The notes: generated from the sequence alone by a model not told the origin. A stretch of DNA of 64,000 bases from Microbacterium protaetiae (GCF_004135285.1 NZ_CP035494.1:2294001-2358000); one strand, 5' to 3'; shown: positions 24,288 to 33,111, counted from the stretch's first letter. Numbers and translations are program-made.

Positions 24288-27157
24288 GCGATCACCTCGG
24301 GAGAGTCGGCGGCCGCAGAGAGTGCGGCGTGAGAGGCGCGGCGGGGCGCGGTGCTGACGTCGATGACATCGCTGGCGCGCCCGGCTTCGGCCAGGAGTGT
24401 TCGTGCGGCAGCCGCGTCGGCGGCGGTCGCGATGACGGTCAGATCCGGTGTCACGGATGCGGCATCCCGCAGCTCGGCGGTCACTTGATCGCGCGTGCCG
24501 GCCGAGACTGCGGCATCCAGTCCGTCGATCACAAGCACGCGGGTGCGACGCTTCAACGCGCCGCGGATGTCTGCGGCGGGGTCGGCCGCACCGGTCAGCA
24601 GTGCGACGCCGACATGACCGCGCACCCACATGGCGCGGCCGGGCAGCAGGTGTCCGTCGACCTTGAGACGCCCGTCGGTGGGGGCGACGCGTCCCGCGAC
24701 GGTGAGCGCGAGGGCGCGCGCCGAGCGGTGGTCGGCGCTGTGCAGGACGAGGGTGCCGCCGGGTTCGACCCGCAGCGTCGCGTCGCGGTACAGCGTCGCG
24801 CCGTCGGCGGTGGTCAACTCGAGGCCTTCGGACACCACGGCAGCGGTCATATGCGGCTCGGGCCAGTCGGCCAGCGCGATCTCGCGCTCGACGGCTTCGC
24901 CCTCGATGTCGAAATGGGGCAGGCGACGGGCCAGCCACGCCGGCATCCACCACGCCTTGTCGCCGAGCAGCGCCATGACGGCGGGCACGAGCGTCATGCG
25001 CACCAGGAACGCGTCGATGGCCACGCCCGATGCCAGTCCCAGCGCGATGGGCTTGAGGTTCATGTCGCCCTCGGGGACGAAGGCCGCGAACACGGCGAAC
25101 ATGATGACCGCGGCGGCGGTGACCACGCGGGCCGAGGCAGTGTAGCCGGAGCGCACGGCGTCTTGCGCTGTCTGCCGCGGTGTGCGCCCGTCGCCGCGAC
25201 GCCGGGCATGCACGAAGTCTTCGCGCATGCGCGAGACGAGGAACACCTCGTAGTCCATTGCGAGACCGAACAGCACGCCCATCAGCACGATGGGCATGAA
25301 GCTGATGATCGGGCCGACCTTCGTGACGTTCAGCAGGTCGGCGCCGACACCGTGCACGAATACCAGCGAGACGATGCCGAACGCGGCACCGACCGACAGC
25401 AGGTAACCCGCGGCGGCCTTCAGCGGCACCCAGATCGAGCGGAACACTATCGCCAGCAGCACAAGCGAGAGGCCCACCACGAATACGCCGAACGGCAGCA
25501 GCGCGCCGCCGAGCCGATCGGAGATGTCGATGGCGACGGCCGTGAACCCGGTGACCTTCATATCGACGCCGTACTCGTCGAGAATGCGATCGTGCTGGTC
25601 GCGCAGCTCGCGCACGAGGTCGGCGGTGGCCGGGTCGTCAGGCGCGGTGGTCGGGATGATCTGCACGATGCCGGTGTCGGCCGTCTCGTTGGGTGTCGCC
25701 AGCGCGATCGAGGCGACGCCCGGGAGCTTGGCGATGTCATCGCCGATGTCGTGCATGAGGTTCAGTGGATCGTCGCTGGTGACGATCGTTCCGGTCATGA
25801 TGAGCGGGCCGTTGAAGCCGGGTCCGAAGTGCTCGCTGACCAGGTCGTAGGTCTGGCGCGCCTGGCTGCCTTCGGGCAGCATGCCGGCGTTCGGCAGGGC
25901 GAGTGCCAGGCTCGCGGCCGGCACCGAGAGCGCGCCGAGGGATGCCACGACTGCGACGGTCGTGACGATCGGATGCCGCGTGACCAGGCCCACCCAGCGG
26001 GTGGCGAAGCCCTTCTTCGCCGGGGTCGGTGAGTGAGCCGAAACGACATCGCTCTCTTCCGCAGTGCGTTTCGACTCGCTCGCTGCGCTCGCTCGCTCAA
26101 GGTCCGGGGGCTGAGCGGCCGGGGACCTGCGACGCCAGCCCACCACACGACCCTTCGCGAAGCCGAGGAACGCGGGGGTGAGCGTGACGGCGACCGCCAC
26201 GGCGATCGCCACGGCCACGGCGGCGGCGATGCCCATCGTGGTCAGGAACGGGATCTGCGCGAACGCGAGGCCGATGAGGGCGATCAGCACCGTGACGCCG
26301 GCGAACACGACCGCCGATCCGGCCGTGCCGGTCGCGCGTGATGCCGACTCTTCGGGGTCCATTCCGTCGCGCACTTGGTCCTGATGTCGCGAGATGATGA
26401 ACAGCGCATAGTCGATGCCCACGGCAAGGCCGAGCATGAGGGCGAGCAGGGGAGTGGTCGACGAGATCGACGAGAACGCCGTGGACACATAGATCAGGGC
26501 CATCGAAAGACCGACGCCCAGCAGGGCCGTGAGCAGCGGCATCCCGGCCACCAGGAACGATCGGAAGGTGACGATCAGCACCAGCAGAGCGATGACCAGA
26601 CCGACGGCCTCGGTGATCGAGATGGTGGGCAGCTCCGTCGCGAAAAGATCACCGCCGAGCTCGACCGCCGATCCGTCGGGCAGCTCGGTGCGCAGGTCGG
26701 AGATGACCGCTTCCAGGCTCGACTTCGTGCTGTCGGAGATATCGGTGACCTGGCCCTTGAACTGCATCTGGATGATGGCGGCGGTGCCGTCGTCCGAGAC
26801 GAGTCCGTCGACCTGATCTGAGAAGGGATCCGAGACGGCCAGTACACCGGGGAGCTTCTCGATGTCGGCGATCGTGGACTTCACGTCGGTCGTGAAGGGC
26901 GCGGCATCCACCTTCTGGCCCTCGGGGGCGACGACGATCGCCTGCGCACTCGTGCCACTGACCTGCGGGAAGGTACGACTGAGCTGCTCGAGCCCTTCTT
27001 GCGATTCGGTGCCGGGGATCGAGAACGAGTTGTCGGTGCCCTGTGCGAACAGCGCAACCCCGCCGCCGGCGATGCAGAGCAGCAGCAGCCAGGTGACGAG
27101 CACGCGCCACGGGTGGCGGAAAGACCAGCGCCCGAGAGCGGCGAGAAGAGTGGACAC
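24284..27157 (-). CDS. MMPL/RND-family transporter with degenerate ABC-ATPase-like C-terminal domain
   Basis: 957 residues from GTG 27157, which has GGAGG about six bases upstream. Twelve helices are arranged as two RND repeats, each with one large extracytoplasmic domain, as in MmpL/YdfJ lipid or drug exporters. Residues from about 740 onward are extra. GGTLVLHSADHRSARALAL aligns with the ATPase Walker A region but lacks the GKS/T lysine, and TRVLVIDGLDAAV resembles Walker B. This looks like an inactive nucleotide-binding domain. A cytoplasmic linker contains an in-frame copy of repeat family A (SESKRTAEE). Divergent TetR and three operators suggest ligand-responsive repression. Confidence 0.88.
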   Translation of the reverse strand: MSTLLAALGRWSFRHPWRVLVTWLLLLCIAGGGVALFAQGTDNSFSIPGTESQEGLEQLSRTFPQVSGTSAQAIVVAPEGQKVDAAPFTTDVKSTIADIEKLPGVLAVSDPFSDQVDGLVSDDGTAAIIQMQFKGQVTDISDSTKSSLEAVISDLRTELPDGSAVELGGDLFATELPTISITEAVGLVIALLVLIVTFRSFLVAGMPLLTALLGVGLSMALIYVSTAFSSISSTTPLLALMLGLAVGIDYALFIISRHQDQVRDGMDPEESASRATGTAGSAVVFAGVTVLIALIGLAFAQIPFLTTMGIAAAVAVAIAVAVAVTLTPAFLGFAKGRVVGWRRRSPAAQPPDLERASAASESKRTAEESDVVSAHSPTPAKKGFATRWVGLVTRHPIVTTVAVVASLGALSVPAASLALALPNAGMLPEGSQARQTYDLVSEHFGPGFNGPLIMTGTIVTSDDPLNLMHDIGDDIAKLPGVASIALATPNETADTGIVQIIPTTAPDDPATADLVRELRDQHDRILDEYGVDMKVTGFTAVAIDISDRLGGALLPFGVFVVGLSLVLLAIVFRSIWVPLKAAAGYLLSVGAAFGIVSLVFVHGVGADLLNVTKVGPIISFMPIVLMGVLFGLAMDYEVFLVSRMREDFVHARRRGDGRTPRQTAQDAVRSGYTASARVVTAAAVIMFAVFAAFVPEGDMNLKPIALGLASGVAIDAFLVRMTLVPAVMALLGDKAWWMPAWLARRLPHFDIEGEAVEREIALADWPEPHMTAAVVSEGLELTTADGATLYRDATLRVEPGGTLVLHSADHRSARALALTVAGRVAPTDGRLKVDGHLLPGRAMWVRGHVGVALLTGAADPAADIRGALKRRTRVLVIDGLDAAVSAGTRDQVTAELRDAASVTPDLTVIATAADAAAARTLLAEAGRASDVIDVSTAPRRASHAALSAAADSPEVIA
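26066..26104 (-). repeat. Interspersed repeat family A inside the MMPL gene
   Basis: GCGTTTCGACTCGCTCG on the plus strand, with further GCGCTCGCTCGCTCAA, is the reverse complement of the family A element found in ccsB and menB. It encodes part of a Glu/Ser/Lys-rich cytoplasmic linker. Confidence 0.85.
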
Positions 27158-27187
27158 GGAGCCTCCGGTGAATGGGCGGGTGATTCC

Positions 27188-27236
27188 GATACAACGCTGT
27201 ATCCAATACAGGAGTGTATCGAATACACTTGTGTAT
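27188..27236. promoter_or_regulatory. Three phased palindromic operators for the TetR regulator
   Basis: Perfect dyads GATACAACGCTGTATC (27188-27203), ATACAGGAGTGTAT (27206-27219) and ATACACTTGTGTAT (27223-27236) share the ATACA-N4-TGTAT plan. Their centres are exactly 17 bp apart. They lie between the MMPL gene and the divergent tetR, so they probably bind the TetR protein encoded next. Confidence 0.8.
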
Positions 27237-27294
27237 CGTAAACCGAAGGGCCAGGCTGAACCCGGACGCCCGCTGTGAATCCGAAGGGGATGCT

Positions 27295-27930
27295 GTGACC
27301 GACGCCGTGACCGGGACCCGGAGCAGGGAGAACACTCGCGCGCGTCTGCTGGACGCAGCCTTCGATGTGTTCGCCGATGTCGGGCTGGATGCGGCATCCG
27401 TCGAAGCCGTCTGCGAGCGCGCCGGATTCACGCGCGGCGCCTTCTACTCCAACTTCGCGTCGAAGGACGAGCTGTTCCTCGAACTGGCGCGCACTGTATC
27501 GGAGCGCAAGCTCGCGACCATCACCGAGCGGGTGCGGCAGATCACCGGCGGCGCCGAACCCGCGGCGCGGCCCGACGAGATCGTGCAGCAGCTCGTCGAT
27601 GTCTCGCTGGACTCCCGTCAGGGCGTGCTGCTGATGAGCGAGATCCGCACGCGGGCGATGCGCGATGAAGAGACGGCACGGTCGTATCGCGCATGGATGG
27701 ACGGCATGGTCGCCCGCGTGACGGCGATCATCGAAGACCTCGTCGCCACCTATGGCATGACGCTGCGCATGCCCGCGCGAGAGTTCGCGCAGATCATGCT
27801 CGAGCTTTGGGAGAGCACGGCGGTCAGCGCCATCACCGACCGACTCGACGACAGGGCGACCGCCGCACTGATGGGACGACGCACGCACGCGCTGGCCGCC
27901 GCCGTGGTCGAGGGCTTTCCGAGCGCGTGA
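27295..27930 (+). CDS. TetR/AcrR-family transcriptional regulator
   Basis: 211 residues from GTG 27295, preceded by AAGGGG. A longer open frame would start inside the operators and is rejected. N-terminal TetR HTH at about 15-60: ARLLDAAFDVFADVGLDAAS, then FTRGAFYSNFASKDELF. The C-terminal ligand domain belongs to the common AcrR-like class with an EFAQIMLELWEST helix. It very likely represses itself and the divergent MMPL-YhgE operon through the three dyads at 27188-27236. Ligand unknown. Confidence 0.9.
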   Translation: MTDAVTGTRSRENTRARLLDAAFDVFADVGLDAASVEAVCERAGFTRGAFYSNFASKDELFLELARTVSERKLATITERVRQITGGAEPAARPDEIVQQLVDVSLDSRQGVLLMSEIRTRAMRDEETARSYRAWMDGMVARVTAIIEDLVATYGMTLRMPAREFAQIMLELWESTAVSAITDRLDDRATAALMGRRTHALAAAVVEGFPSA

Positions 27931-27969
27931 GCTGACGGCCGCCGCGCGGGCGGTGCCATGCTGGTGGGC

Positions 27970-28116
27970 ATGGATCCTTTCACCGGCTTCGCCTTCGTCG
28001 TCGTGCTCACCGGCGCTTCGCTCTATGCGCTGTATTGGGTGATTCGCAAGGCGGTGGCCGCCGGCATCCGCGACGTCGAAGAAGACCGCTCGCACGCGGG
28101 TAACAGCTCAGTCTGA
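27970..28116 (+). CDS. Small single-span membrane protein
   Basis: 48 residues: MDPFTGFAFVVVLTGASLYA begins one membrane helix (about 5-27), followed by a basic-then-acidic cytoplasmic tail (VIRKAVAAG to VEEDRSHAGNSSV). An ATG at 27958 would add four residues. The stop codon TGA is contributed by the left arm of the first palindromic repeat of the array at 28104, so the last codons derive from repeat DNA. Unknown function. Confidence 0.5.
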   Translation: MDPFTGFAFVVVLTGASLYALYWVIRKAVAAGIRDVEEDRSHAGNSSV

Positions 28117-28670
28117 GATTTCTTCGGCGGGTTCGGTGCCTGCGGGAATCCGCGGTTCGCGGCTGTGCGGCGCCGCTCTCAGACTGAGTTGTGACACGGG
28201 CGGGCGGGGGCCGCGCGCGGATGCGCGGGTGGGCGGCCTGGCGCGGATGCGCGGGTGCGCGGCCCGGCGCGGATGGCCCGGCGCGGGCGGCCCGGCGGCC
28301 GGGCGCGGGTGCGCCGGGCGGGCCCGCGGATGCGCGGGCAGACGTGGGCCTCGGTGGCAGGTGGGCAATAACTCAGTCTGAGATTTCGGTGGCGCGGATG
28401 CCGTCCGCGGGAATCCGCGGTTTGCGGCTATGTGGCGCCGTTCTCAGACTGAGTTGTGACACGGGCGGGCGGGGCTCGGCGCGGATGCGCGGGTGGAAGG
28501 CCGCGCGGATGCGCGGATGCGCGGGCGGGTGCGTCAGTCAGCGGGCAGACGCGAGCCTTGGTGGGTAGGTGGGCAATAACTCAGTCTGAGATTTTGGTGG
28601 CGCGGATGCCGTCCGCGGGAATCCGCGGTTTGCGGCTATGTGGCGCCGTACTCAGACTGAGTTGTGCCAC
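28104..28670. repeat. Three ~95-bp palindromic repeat units
   Basis: Units at 28104-28197, 28367-28462 and 28576-28670 begin with ACTCAGTCTGAGAT and end with CTCAGACTGAGTTGTG. The arms are complementary (CTCAGTCTGAG/CTCAGACTGAG). The interior is nearly identical, including TCCGCGGGAATCCGCGG, itself palindromic. GC-rich low-complexity DNA separates them. They lie in the 736-bp convergent gap before menC. I see no gene in this gap. Confidence 0.88.
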
Positions 28671-28852
28671 GGCCCGGGCGGGGGCCCGGCCCGGGCGGCC
28701 CGGCGCAGACGGCCCAGCGCAGACGGCCCGGCGCAGACGGCCCGGCGCAGACGGCCCGGCGCGGGTGAGCAAACGTGAGCATCGGCACGTGGGTGGGCTC
28801 GGTGGGGAGGCGCGGGCGGGCGGCAGCGAGTGCGCGGATGGGCGGGCGGGCG

Positions 28853-29836
28853 TCAGTCGGCGAGCATCCCGTAGCAGCGTTCCAGGCGCGCGAGCCACCA
28901 GGCGGTGCGGGCCGGGGCAGCCGCGAGGCGAGACAGCGCGTCGTCGTCGGGGGCGATCCGTCCCACTGGCAGCACGCCGCCGGTGGGACGCAGTGGCGGG
29001 GTTGCGACATCCCGAATAAAAAGCGACGATGTGCCCAGCCCGCAGTCGTGATCGAGGTCGGGCAGCGCTGCGGCCAGGGCCGTGCCCATCGCGAGCCCGA
29101 TCGAGGTGTCCAGGGCGCTGGAGACCACGGCCGGCAGTCCGGCTTCGGTGACGATCTCGAGGGCGCGGCGCACGCCGCCCAGGGGTTGCGCCTTGACGAT
29201 GACGATGTCGGCGGCGCCCGCCCGCGCGACGGCGAGCGGATCGTCGGCCTTGCGAACGCTCTCGTCGGCGGCGATCGGGATGTCCCAGCGCACGATGCGG
29301 CGGCGCAACTCCGCGAGTTCGTCGACGCTCGCGCACGGCTGCTCGATGTACTCGAGGTCAGCGTCGGCCAGAGCGTGCACGGCACGTTCGGCTTCGTCGA
29401 CGTTCCAGCCGCCGTTCGCATCGATGCGAACGCGGCCCTCGGGGCCCATCGCGGTGCGCACCGCGTGCACGCGCGCGATGTCATCGGCCAGGGTCTGCCC
29501 GGTCTCGGCAACTTTGACCTTGGCGGTGCGGCATCCGTCGAAGCGGGCGAGCACCCCGGGCACCTCGTCGGCGGCCACCGCGGGCACCGTGGCGTTGACG
29601 GGAACGGCGGCGCGCACGGGCGCCGGCTGCTGGTTCCAGGCGAAGTCGATCGCCGCAGCGAGCCAGGCCGAGGCTTCGGCATCCTCGTACTCGACAAACG
29701 GGGAGAACTCGCTCCAGCCCTCGGGGCCTTCGAACAGCAGCGCTTCGCGGGTCGTGATTCCGCGGAACCGCGTGGCCATCGGCAGCGCGACGATGCGGGC
29801 GGTCTCGAGCAGTTCACCGAGAGGGGGCGTGTTCAC
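28853..29836 (-). CDS. menC: o-Succinylbenzoate synthase
   Basis: 327 residues. An enolase-superfamily enzyme that dehydrates SHCHC to o-succinylbenzoate in menaquinone synthesis. Catalytic features are the KxK lysines in TAKVKVAETG, metal ligands D and E in VRIDANGGWN, LEYIEQPC and IAADESVRK, and the second lysine in IVIVKAQPLGG. GTG 29836 is preceded by GGAG. The open frame upstream of it is just the hairpin array. The other men genes lie nearby (menB, menE, menA, menD, menF, menG). Confidence 0.92.
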   Translation of the reverse strand: MNTPPLGELLETARIVALPMATRFRGITTREALLFEGPEGWSEFSPFVEYEDAEASAWLAAAIDFAWNQQPAPVRAAVPVNATVPAVAADEVPGVLARFDGCRTAKVKVAETGQTLADDIARVHAVRTAMGPEGRVRIDANGGWNVDEAERAVHALADADLEYIEQPCASVDELAELRRRIVRWDIPIAADESVRKADDPLAVARAGAADIVIVKAQPLGGVRRALEIVTEAGLPAVVSSALDTSIGLAMGTALAAALPDLDHDCGLGTSSLFIRDVATPPLRPTGGVLPVGRIAPDDDALSRLAAAPARTAWWLARLERCYGMLAD

Positions 29837-29869
29837 GTCTCCATCCTGCCGTGAACGGCCGTGCGCCGT

Positions 29870-30682
29870 GCGGTCTTGTCGCTTCGGGCTTGTGAAGCGA
29901 CGAAGTCGGACGGGGTTGCCGGGCGCTGGTGGTCTCCCGGTCCGATGTTGTCGCTTGGAGGGTGGGAAGCGACGATGTGGGGCGGGAGTTGCCGACGCGG
30001 GGCGGGGCTGCGGGGCTGGAGTCGGCGGTGGTGGTCTCCCCGTCCGATGTTGTCGCCTCGGGCTTGTGAAGCGACGATGTGGGACGGGGCGCTGAGGCGT
30101 GGGCGTCCTCCCCGTGCGATGTCGTCGCTTGGAGGGTGGGAAGCGACGATGTGGGACGGGAGTTGCCGGCGTGGGGCGGGGCTGCGGGGCTGGAGTCGGC
30201 GGTGGTGGTCTCCCGGTCCGATGTTGTCGCTTCGGGCTTGTGAAGCGACGAAGTCGGACGGGGCGCTGAGGCGTGGGCGGTTTCCCCGTCCGATGTTGTC
30301 GCTTGGGGGGTGGGAAGCGACGATGTGGGGCGGGAGTCGGCGATGTGGGGTGGGTGCTGCGGGGCTGGAGTCGGCGGTGGTGGTCTCCCCGTCCGATCTT
30401 GTCGCCTCGGACTCGTGAAGCGACGAAGTCGGACGGGGCGCTGAGGCGTGGGCGGTTTCCCCGTCCGATGTTGTCGCTTGGGGGGTGGGAAGCGACGATG
30501 TGGGACGGGAGTTGCTGGCGCGGGGCGGGGCTGCGGGGCTCGAGTGGGCGGTGGTGGTCTCGCTGTCCGATGTTGTCGCTTCGGGCGCGCGAAGCGACGA
30601 AGTCGGACGGGGCGCTGAGGCGCGGGCGGTCTCCCCGTCTGATCTTGTCGCCTCGGGCGCGCGAAGCGACGATTCGGGCCGG
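29870..30682. repeat. Array of about ten long hairpin repeats
   Basis: Each unit has arms like CCGTCCGATGTTGTCGCTT and AAGCGACGAAGTCGGACGG around a 10-12 base loop. Two loop types (CGGGCTTGTG or CGGGCGCGCG; GGAGGGTGGG or GGGGGGTGGG) alternate for most of the array. A two-hairpin period of about 173 bp results, with conserved spacers (GTTGCCGGCGTGGGGCGG; GCGCTGAGGCGTGGGCGG). It fills the 959-bp divergent gap between menC and padR. Long open frames here are artefacts. Confidence 0.9.
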
Positions 30683-30758
30683 CGTGGCCATCGTGTCGCC
30701 GATCTTCCGCCTCGCATTGGTGGCACAGGCGCGACGACGGGAAAGCAAGGGTGCAGCA

Positions 30759-30788
30759 TTGACAATAGTGTGTGACACACAGTAACGT
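30759..30788 (+). promoter_or_regulatory. Promoter and dyad operator of the first padR
   Basis: TTGACA (30759) and TAACGT (30783) are 18 bp apart. The dyad GTGTGTGACACAC lies between them. The -10 box ends seven bases before GTG 30796, so the transcript is probably leaderless. The dyad is a natural site for PadR autorepression. Confidence 0.65.
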
Positions 30789-30795
30789 GTGATGC

Positions 30796-31125
30796 GTGAA
30801 TGAAAGCCTCGAGACGCACCTGCAAGAGCTGCGACGCGGCACTGTCGTGCTCGCCTGCCTGCGCCTGCTCGTCGAGCCCGGCTACGGATACGGCCTGCTC
30901 GAAGAACTCGGGCGTCGCGGCTTCACCACCGACGCCAACACTCTCTACCCGTTGCTGCGACGCCTCGAGAAGCAGGGGTACCTGACCAGCGAGTGGAACA
31001 CCGACGAATCCCGGCCGCGCAAGTTCTACCGCACCAGCCGCGCCGGCGCGATGCTCGCCGGCGCGCTCACCGAAGACTTCCACGCGATCGCGAGCGCGAT
31101 CGCCGAGCTCCCGAAGGGGGACTGA
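30796..31125 (+). CDS. PadR-family transcriptional regulator
   Basis: 109 residues, a compact winged-helix dimer. Signatures are RRGTVVLACLRLL, GYGYGLLEELGRRGF, NTLYPLLRRLEKQGYL and the RPRKFYRTSRAG wing. GTG 30796 is placed by the promoter, and no Shine-Dalgarno is visible. It is one base from the HAAS-type membrane gene, the usual PadR partner. A second PadR/HAAS pair sits at 48252. Confidence 0.92.
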   Translation: MNESLETHLQELRRGTVVLACLRLLVEPGYGYGLLEELGRRGFTTDANTLYPLLRRLEKQGYLTSEWNTDESRPRKFYRTSRAGAMLAGALTEDFHAIASAIAELPKGD

Positions 31126-31126
31126 C

Positions 31127-32119
31127 ATGACTCTCACCGACCGCTATGTCGACGCAGCGATGCGCACCGTCCCGGAGAAGCAGCGGGCAGACCTGTCCGC
31201 CGAGTTGGCGGCATCCATCGCCGACCAGATCGAGGCGCGCACCGACAGTGGCGAGGTGGCCGACACGGCCGAGCGGGCCGTGCTCACAGAGCTGGGCGAT
31301 CCCGAGAAGCTCGCCGCCGGCTACACCGGACGCCAGCTGCACCTGATCGGCCCGCGCTACTACCTCGACTGGTGGCGGCTGCTGAAGCTGCTGATGTGGA
31401 TAGTGCTGCCAAGCGTGGCCTTCGGTGTCGCACTTGGTCAGATACTGTCGGACGCCCCCGTCGGCGACATCGTGGGCAGCACGGTGGCAGCGGTGCTCAC
31501 AGCGGTGCTGCACGTCGCCTTCTGGACGACGCTCGTATTCGTCATCCTCGAGCGCACGGGCCACGAGACGATGGATGCCGGTCCCTGGACGCCCGATCGG
31601 CTGCCCGAGCCGAAGCAGCACGGCGCAACCTTCGCCGACATGATCGCGAGCATCGTCATGACGCTGATCCTCGTCGGCGCCATCATCTGGGATCAGCTGA
31701 TCGGTTTCGTGGTGGGGCATCGGGTCTCGTTCCTGAACCCGCAGTTGTGGCCGGTCGCGATCATCGTGCTGTTCGTCATCATGGCCGCCGGTGCCGTGCT
31801 GGCGGTGGCCGTGCACGTGCGGGGCCGATGGAGCCTGCCGCTGGCGGCCGTGAATGCCGTGCTGGGTCTTGCTGTGATCGGTCTGCTCGTGTACGTGGGT
31901 GGCGCACTGCTCAATCCCGTGTTCTTCGAGATCGTCGCCGGGGCGGATGCCGCGCTCGTGCATCGCCTGGTGACGTGGATCATCGCCGGCGCGATCGGCA
32001 TCATCGCCGGCGCGATCGGCATCATCGCCGTCTGGGACATCATCGACGCGTTTCTGAAGGCCGTCCGCGCGCAGCGGGTGGGTGGGCGTGCGCGGCGCGT
32101 GGGTGTCCGCGGTGTGTGA
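31127..32119 (+). CDS. HAAS-domain multi-span membrane protein (PadR partner)
   Basis: 330 residues. An N-terminal soluble HAAS-type domain (about 1-75; VDAAMRTVPEKQRADLSAEL to LTELGDPEKLAAGY) is followed by about six helices between 85 and 310. Such proteins are encoded with PadR regulators in many Gram-positive bacteria and are thought to be membrane sensors or transporter accessories; the exact role is unknown. The C terminus (QRVGGRARRVGVRGV) is encoded by the first unit of a 51-bp tandem repeat and is probably not ancestral. Confidence 0.8.
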   Translation: MTLTDRYVDAAMRTVPEKQRADLSAELAASIADQIEARTDSGEVADTAERAVLTELGDPEKLAAGYTGRQLHLIGPRYYLDWWRLLKLLMWIVLPSVAFGVALGQILSDAPVGDIVGSTVAAVLTAVLHVAFWTTLVFVILERTGHETMDAGPWTPDRLPEPKQHGATFADMIASIVMTLILVGAIIWDQLIGFVVGHRVSFLNPQLWPVAIIVLFVIMAAGAVLAVAVHVRGRWSLPLAAVNAVLGLAVIGLLVYVGGALLNPVFFEIVAGADAALVHRLVTWIIAGAIGIIAGAIGIIAVWDIIDAFLKAVRAQRVGGRARRVGVRGV

Positions 32120-32276
32120 GGTCAGCGGGTGGGTGGGCGTGCGCGGCGCGTGGGTGTCCGCGGTGTGTGAGGTCAGCGGGTGGGTGGGTGCGCGCGGCGC
32201 GTGGGTGGCCGCGGTGTGTGAGGTCAGCGGGTGGGTGGGCGTGCGCGGCGCGTGGGTGGCCGCGGTGCGTGAGGTC
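32073..32276 (+). repeat. Four tandem 51-bp repeats
   Basis: Units start at 32073, 32124, 32175 and 32226 (AGCGGGTGGGTGGGCGTGCG core). The first overlaps the end of the HAAS gene and supplies its stop codon. Confidence 0.92.
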
Positions 32277-32310
32277 ACCGGGCCGATCGCAGCGGCACGG
32301 TCGCGCCGCG

Positions 32311-32316
32311 TAGGCT
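32311..32316 (+). promoter_or_regulatory. Putative -10 box of the LLM oxidoreductase gene
   Basis: TAGGCT followed by six bases and GTG 32323. Confidence 0.5.
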
Positions 32317-32322
32317 GAACCC

Positions 32323-33105
32323 GTGCTCCTCGACACCCCCGTGCGCATCGGCGTGCAGCTGCGTCCCGAACAAGTTCAGTACTCCGACCTGCGCGACGCG
32401 GTGCGCCGCCTCGAAGACGCCGGGGTCGACATCCTTTTCAACTGGGACCACTTCTTCCCGCTGTACGGCGACCCCGACGGCACGCACTTCGAGGCGTGGA
32501 CCATGCTCGGCGCCTGGGCCGAGCAGACAGAGCGTGTCGAGTTGGGCACCCTCGTCAACTGCAACGGATACCGCAACCCCGATCTGCAAGCAGATATGGC
32601 CCGCACGCTTGACCACATCTCGGGCGGGCGGTTCATCTTCGGCACCGGGGCCGGCTGGTTCGAGCGCGACTACGACGAGTACGGCTACGAGTTCGGCACG
32701 CCCGGCACTCGCCTGGATGCGCTCGCCGAGGGATTGCGGCGGGTCGAGGACCGGTGGACGAAGCTGAACCCGGCACCGGTCCGCGACATCCCGGTCATGA
32801 TCGGCGGCAAGGGCGAGCGCAAGACGCTGCGCCTGGTGGCGCGGCACGCAGACATCTGGCACAGCTTCGTCGGCGCCGACGACCTCGCACACAAGATCGA
32901 CGTCATAGAGCGCTGGGCCGAGCGAGAGCAGCGCGACGTGTCAGGCCTGATCGTCTCGAACGAGCTGCACAATCGCGACGAGACGGATGCCACAGCCCTG
33001 TACGACGCCGGGGTGCGCCTTTTCACGCTCGCCCTGCAGGGCCCCGAATGGGACTATGAGCTCGTGAACCGCTGGCTGGCCTGGCGCAACGCGCGCAACG
33101 CCTGA
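32323..33105 (+). CDS. LLM-class F420-dependent oxidoreductase
   Basis: 260 residues of the luciferase-like monooxygenase TIM barrel. IGVQLRPEQV and VDILFNWDHFFP begin the barrel. LVNCNGYRNPDLQADMARTL and GRFIFGTGAGWFERDYDEYG are typical of F420-using members (TIGR03560-like proteins). PVMIGGKGERKTLRLVARHA contributes cofactor phosphate binding. It would catalyse hydride transfer with F420H2 or flavin; the substrate is unknown. Leaderless GTG start. Its end faces the zinc-ribbon gene with six bases between. Confidence 0.85.
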   Translation: MLLDTPVRIGVQLRPEQVQYSDLRDAVRRLEDAGVDILFNWDHFFPLYGDPDGTHFEAWTMLGAWAEQTERVELGTLVNCNGYRNPDLQADMARTLDHISGGRFIFGTGAGWFERDYDEYGYEFGTPGTRLDALAEGLRRVEDRWTKLNPAPVRDIPVMIGGKGERKTLRLVARHADIWHSFVGADDLAHKIDVIERWAEREQRDVSGLIVSNELHNRDETDATALYDAGVRLFTLALQGPEWDYELVNRWLAWRNARNA

Positions 33106-33111
33106 CGCGGA

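Noticed and set aside
29870..30682. CRISPR-like array (regular repeats and spacers)
   Set aside because: The repeats are long hairpins with conserved rather than unique spacers, unit lengths vary, and no cas genes are nearby.
28853..30778. A 641-codon minus-strand frame joining the hairpin array to menC
   Set aside because: The upstream half is repeat-encoded Pro/Arg/His sequence. MenC homology and a GGAG site start at 29836.
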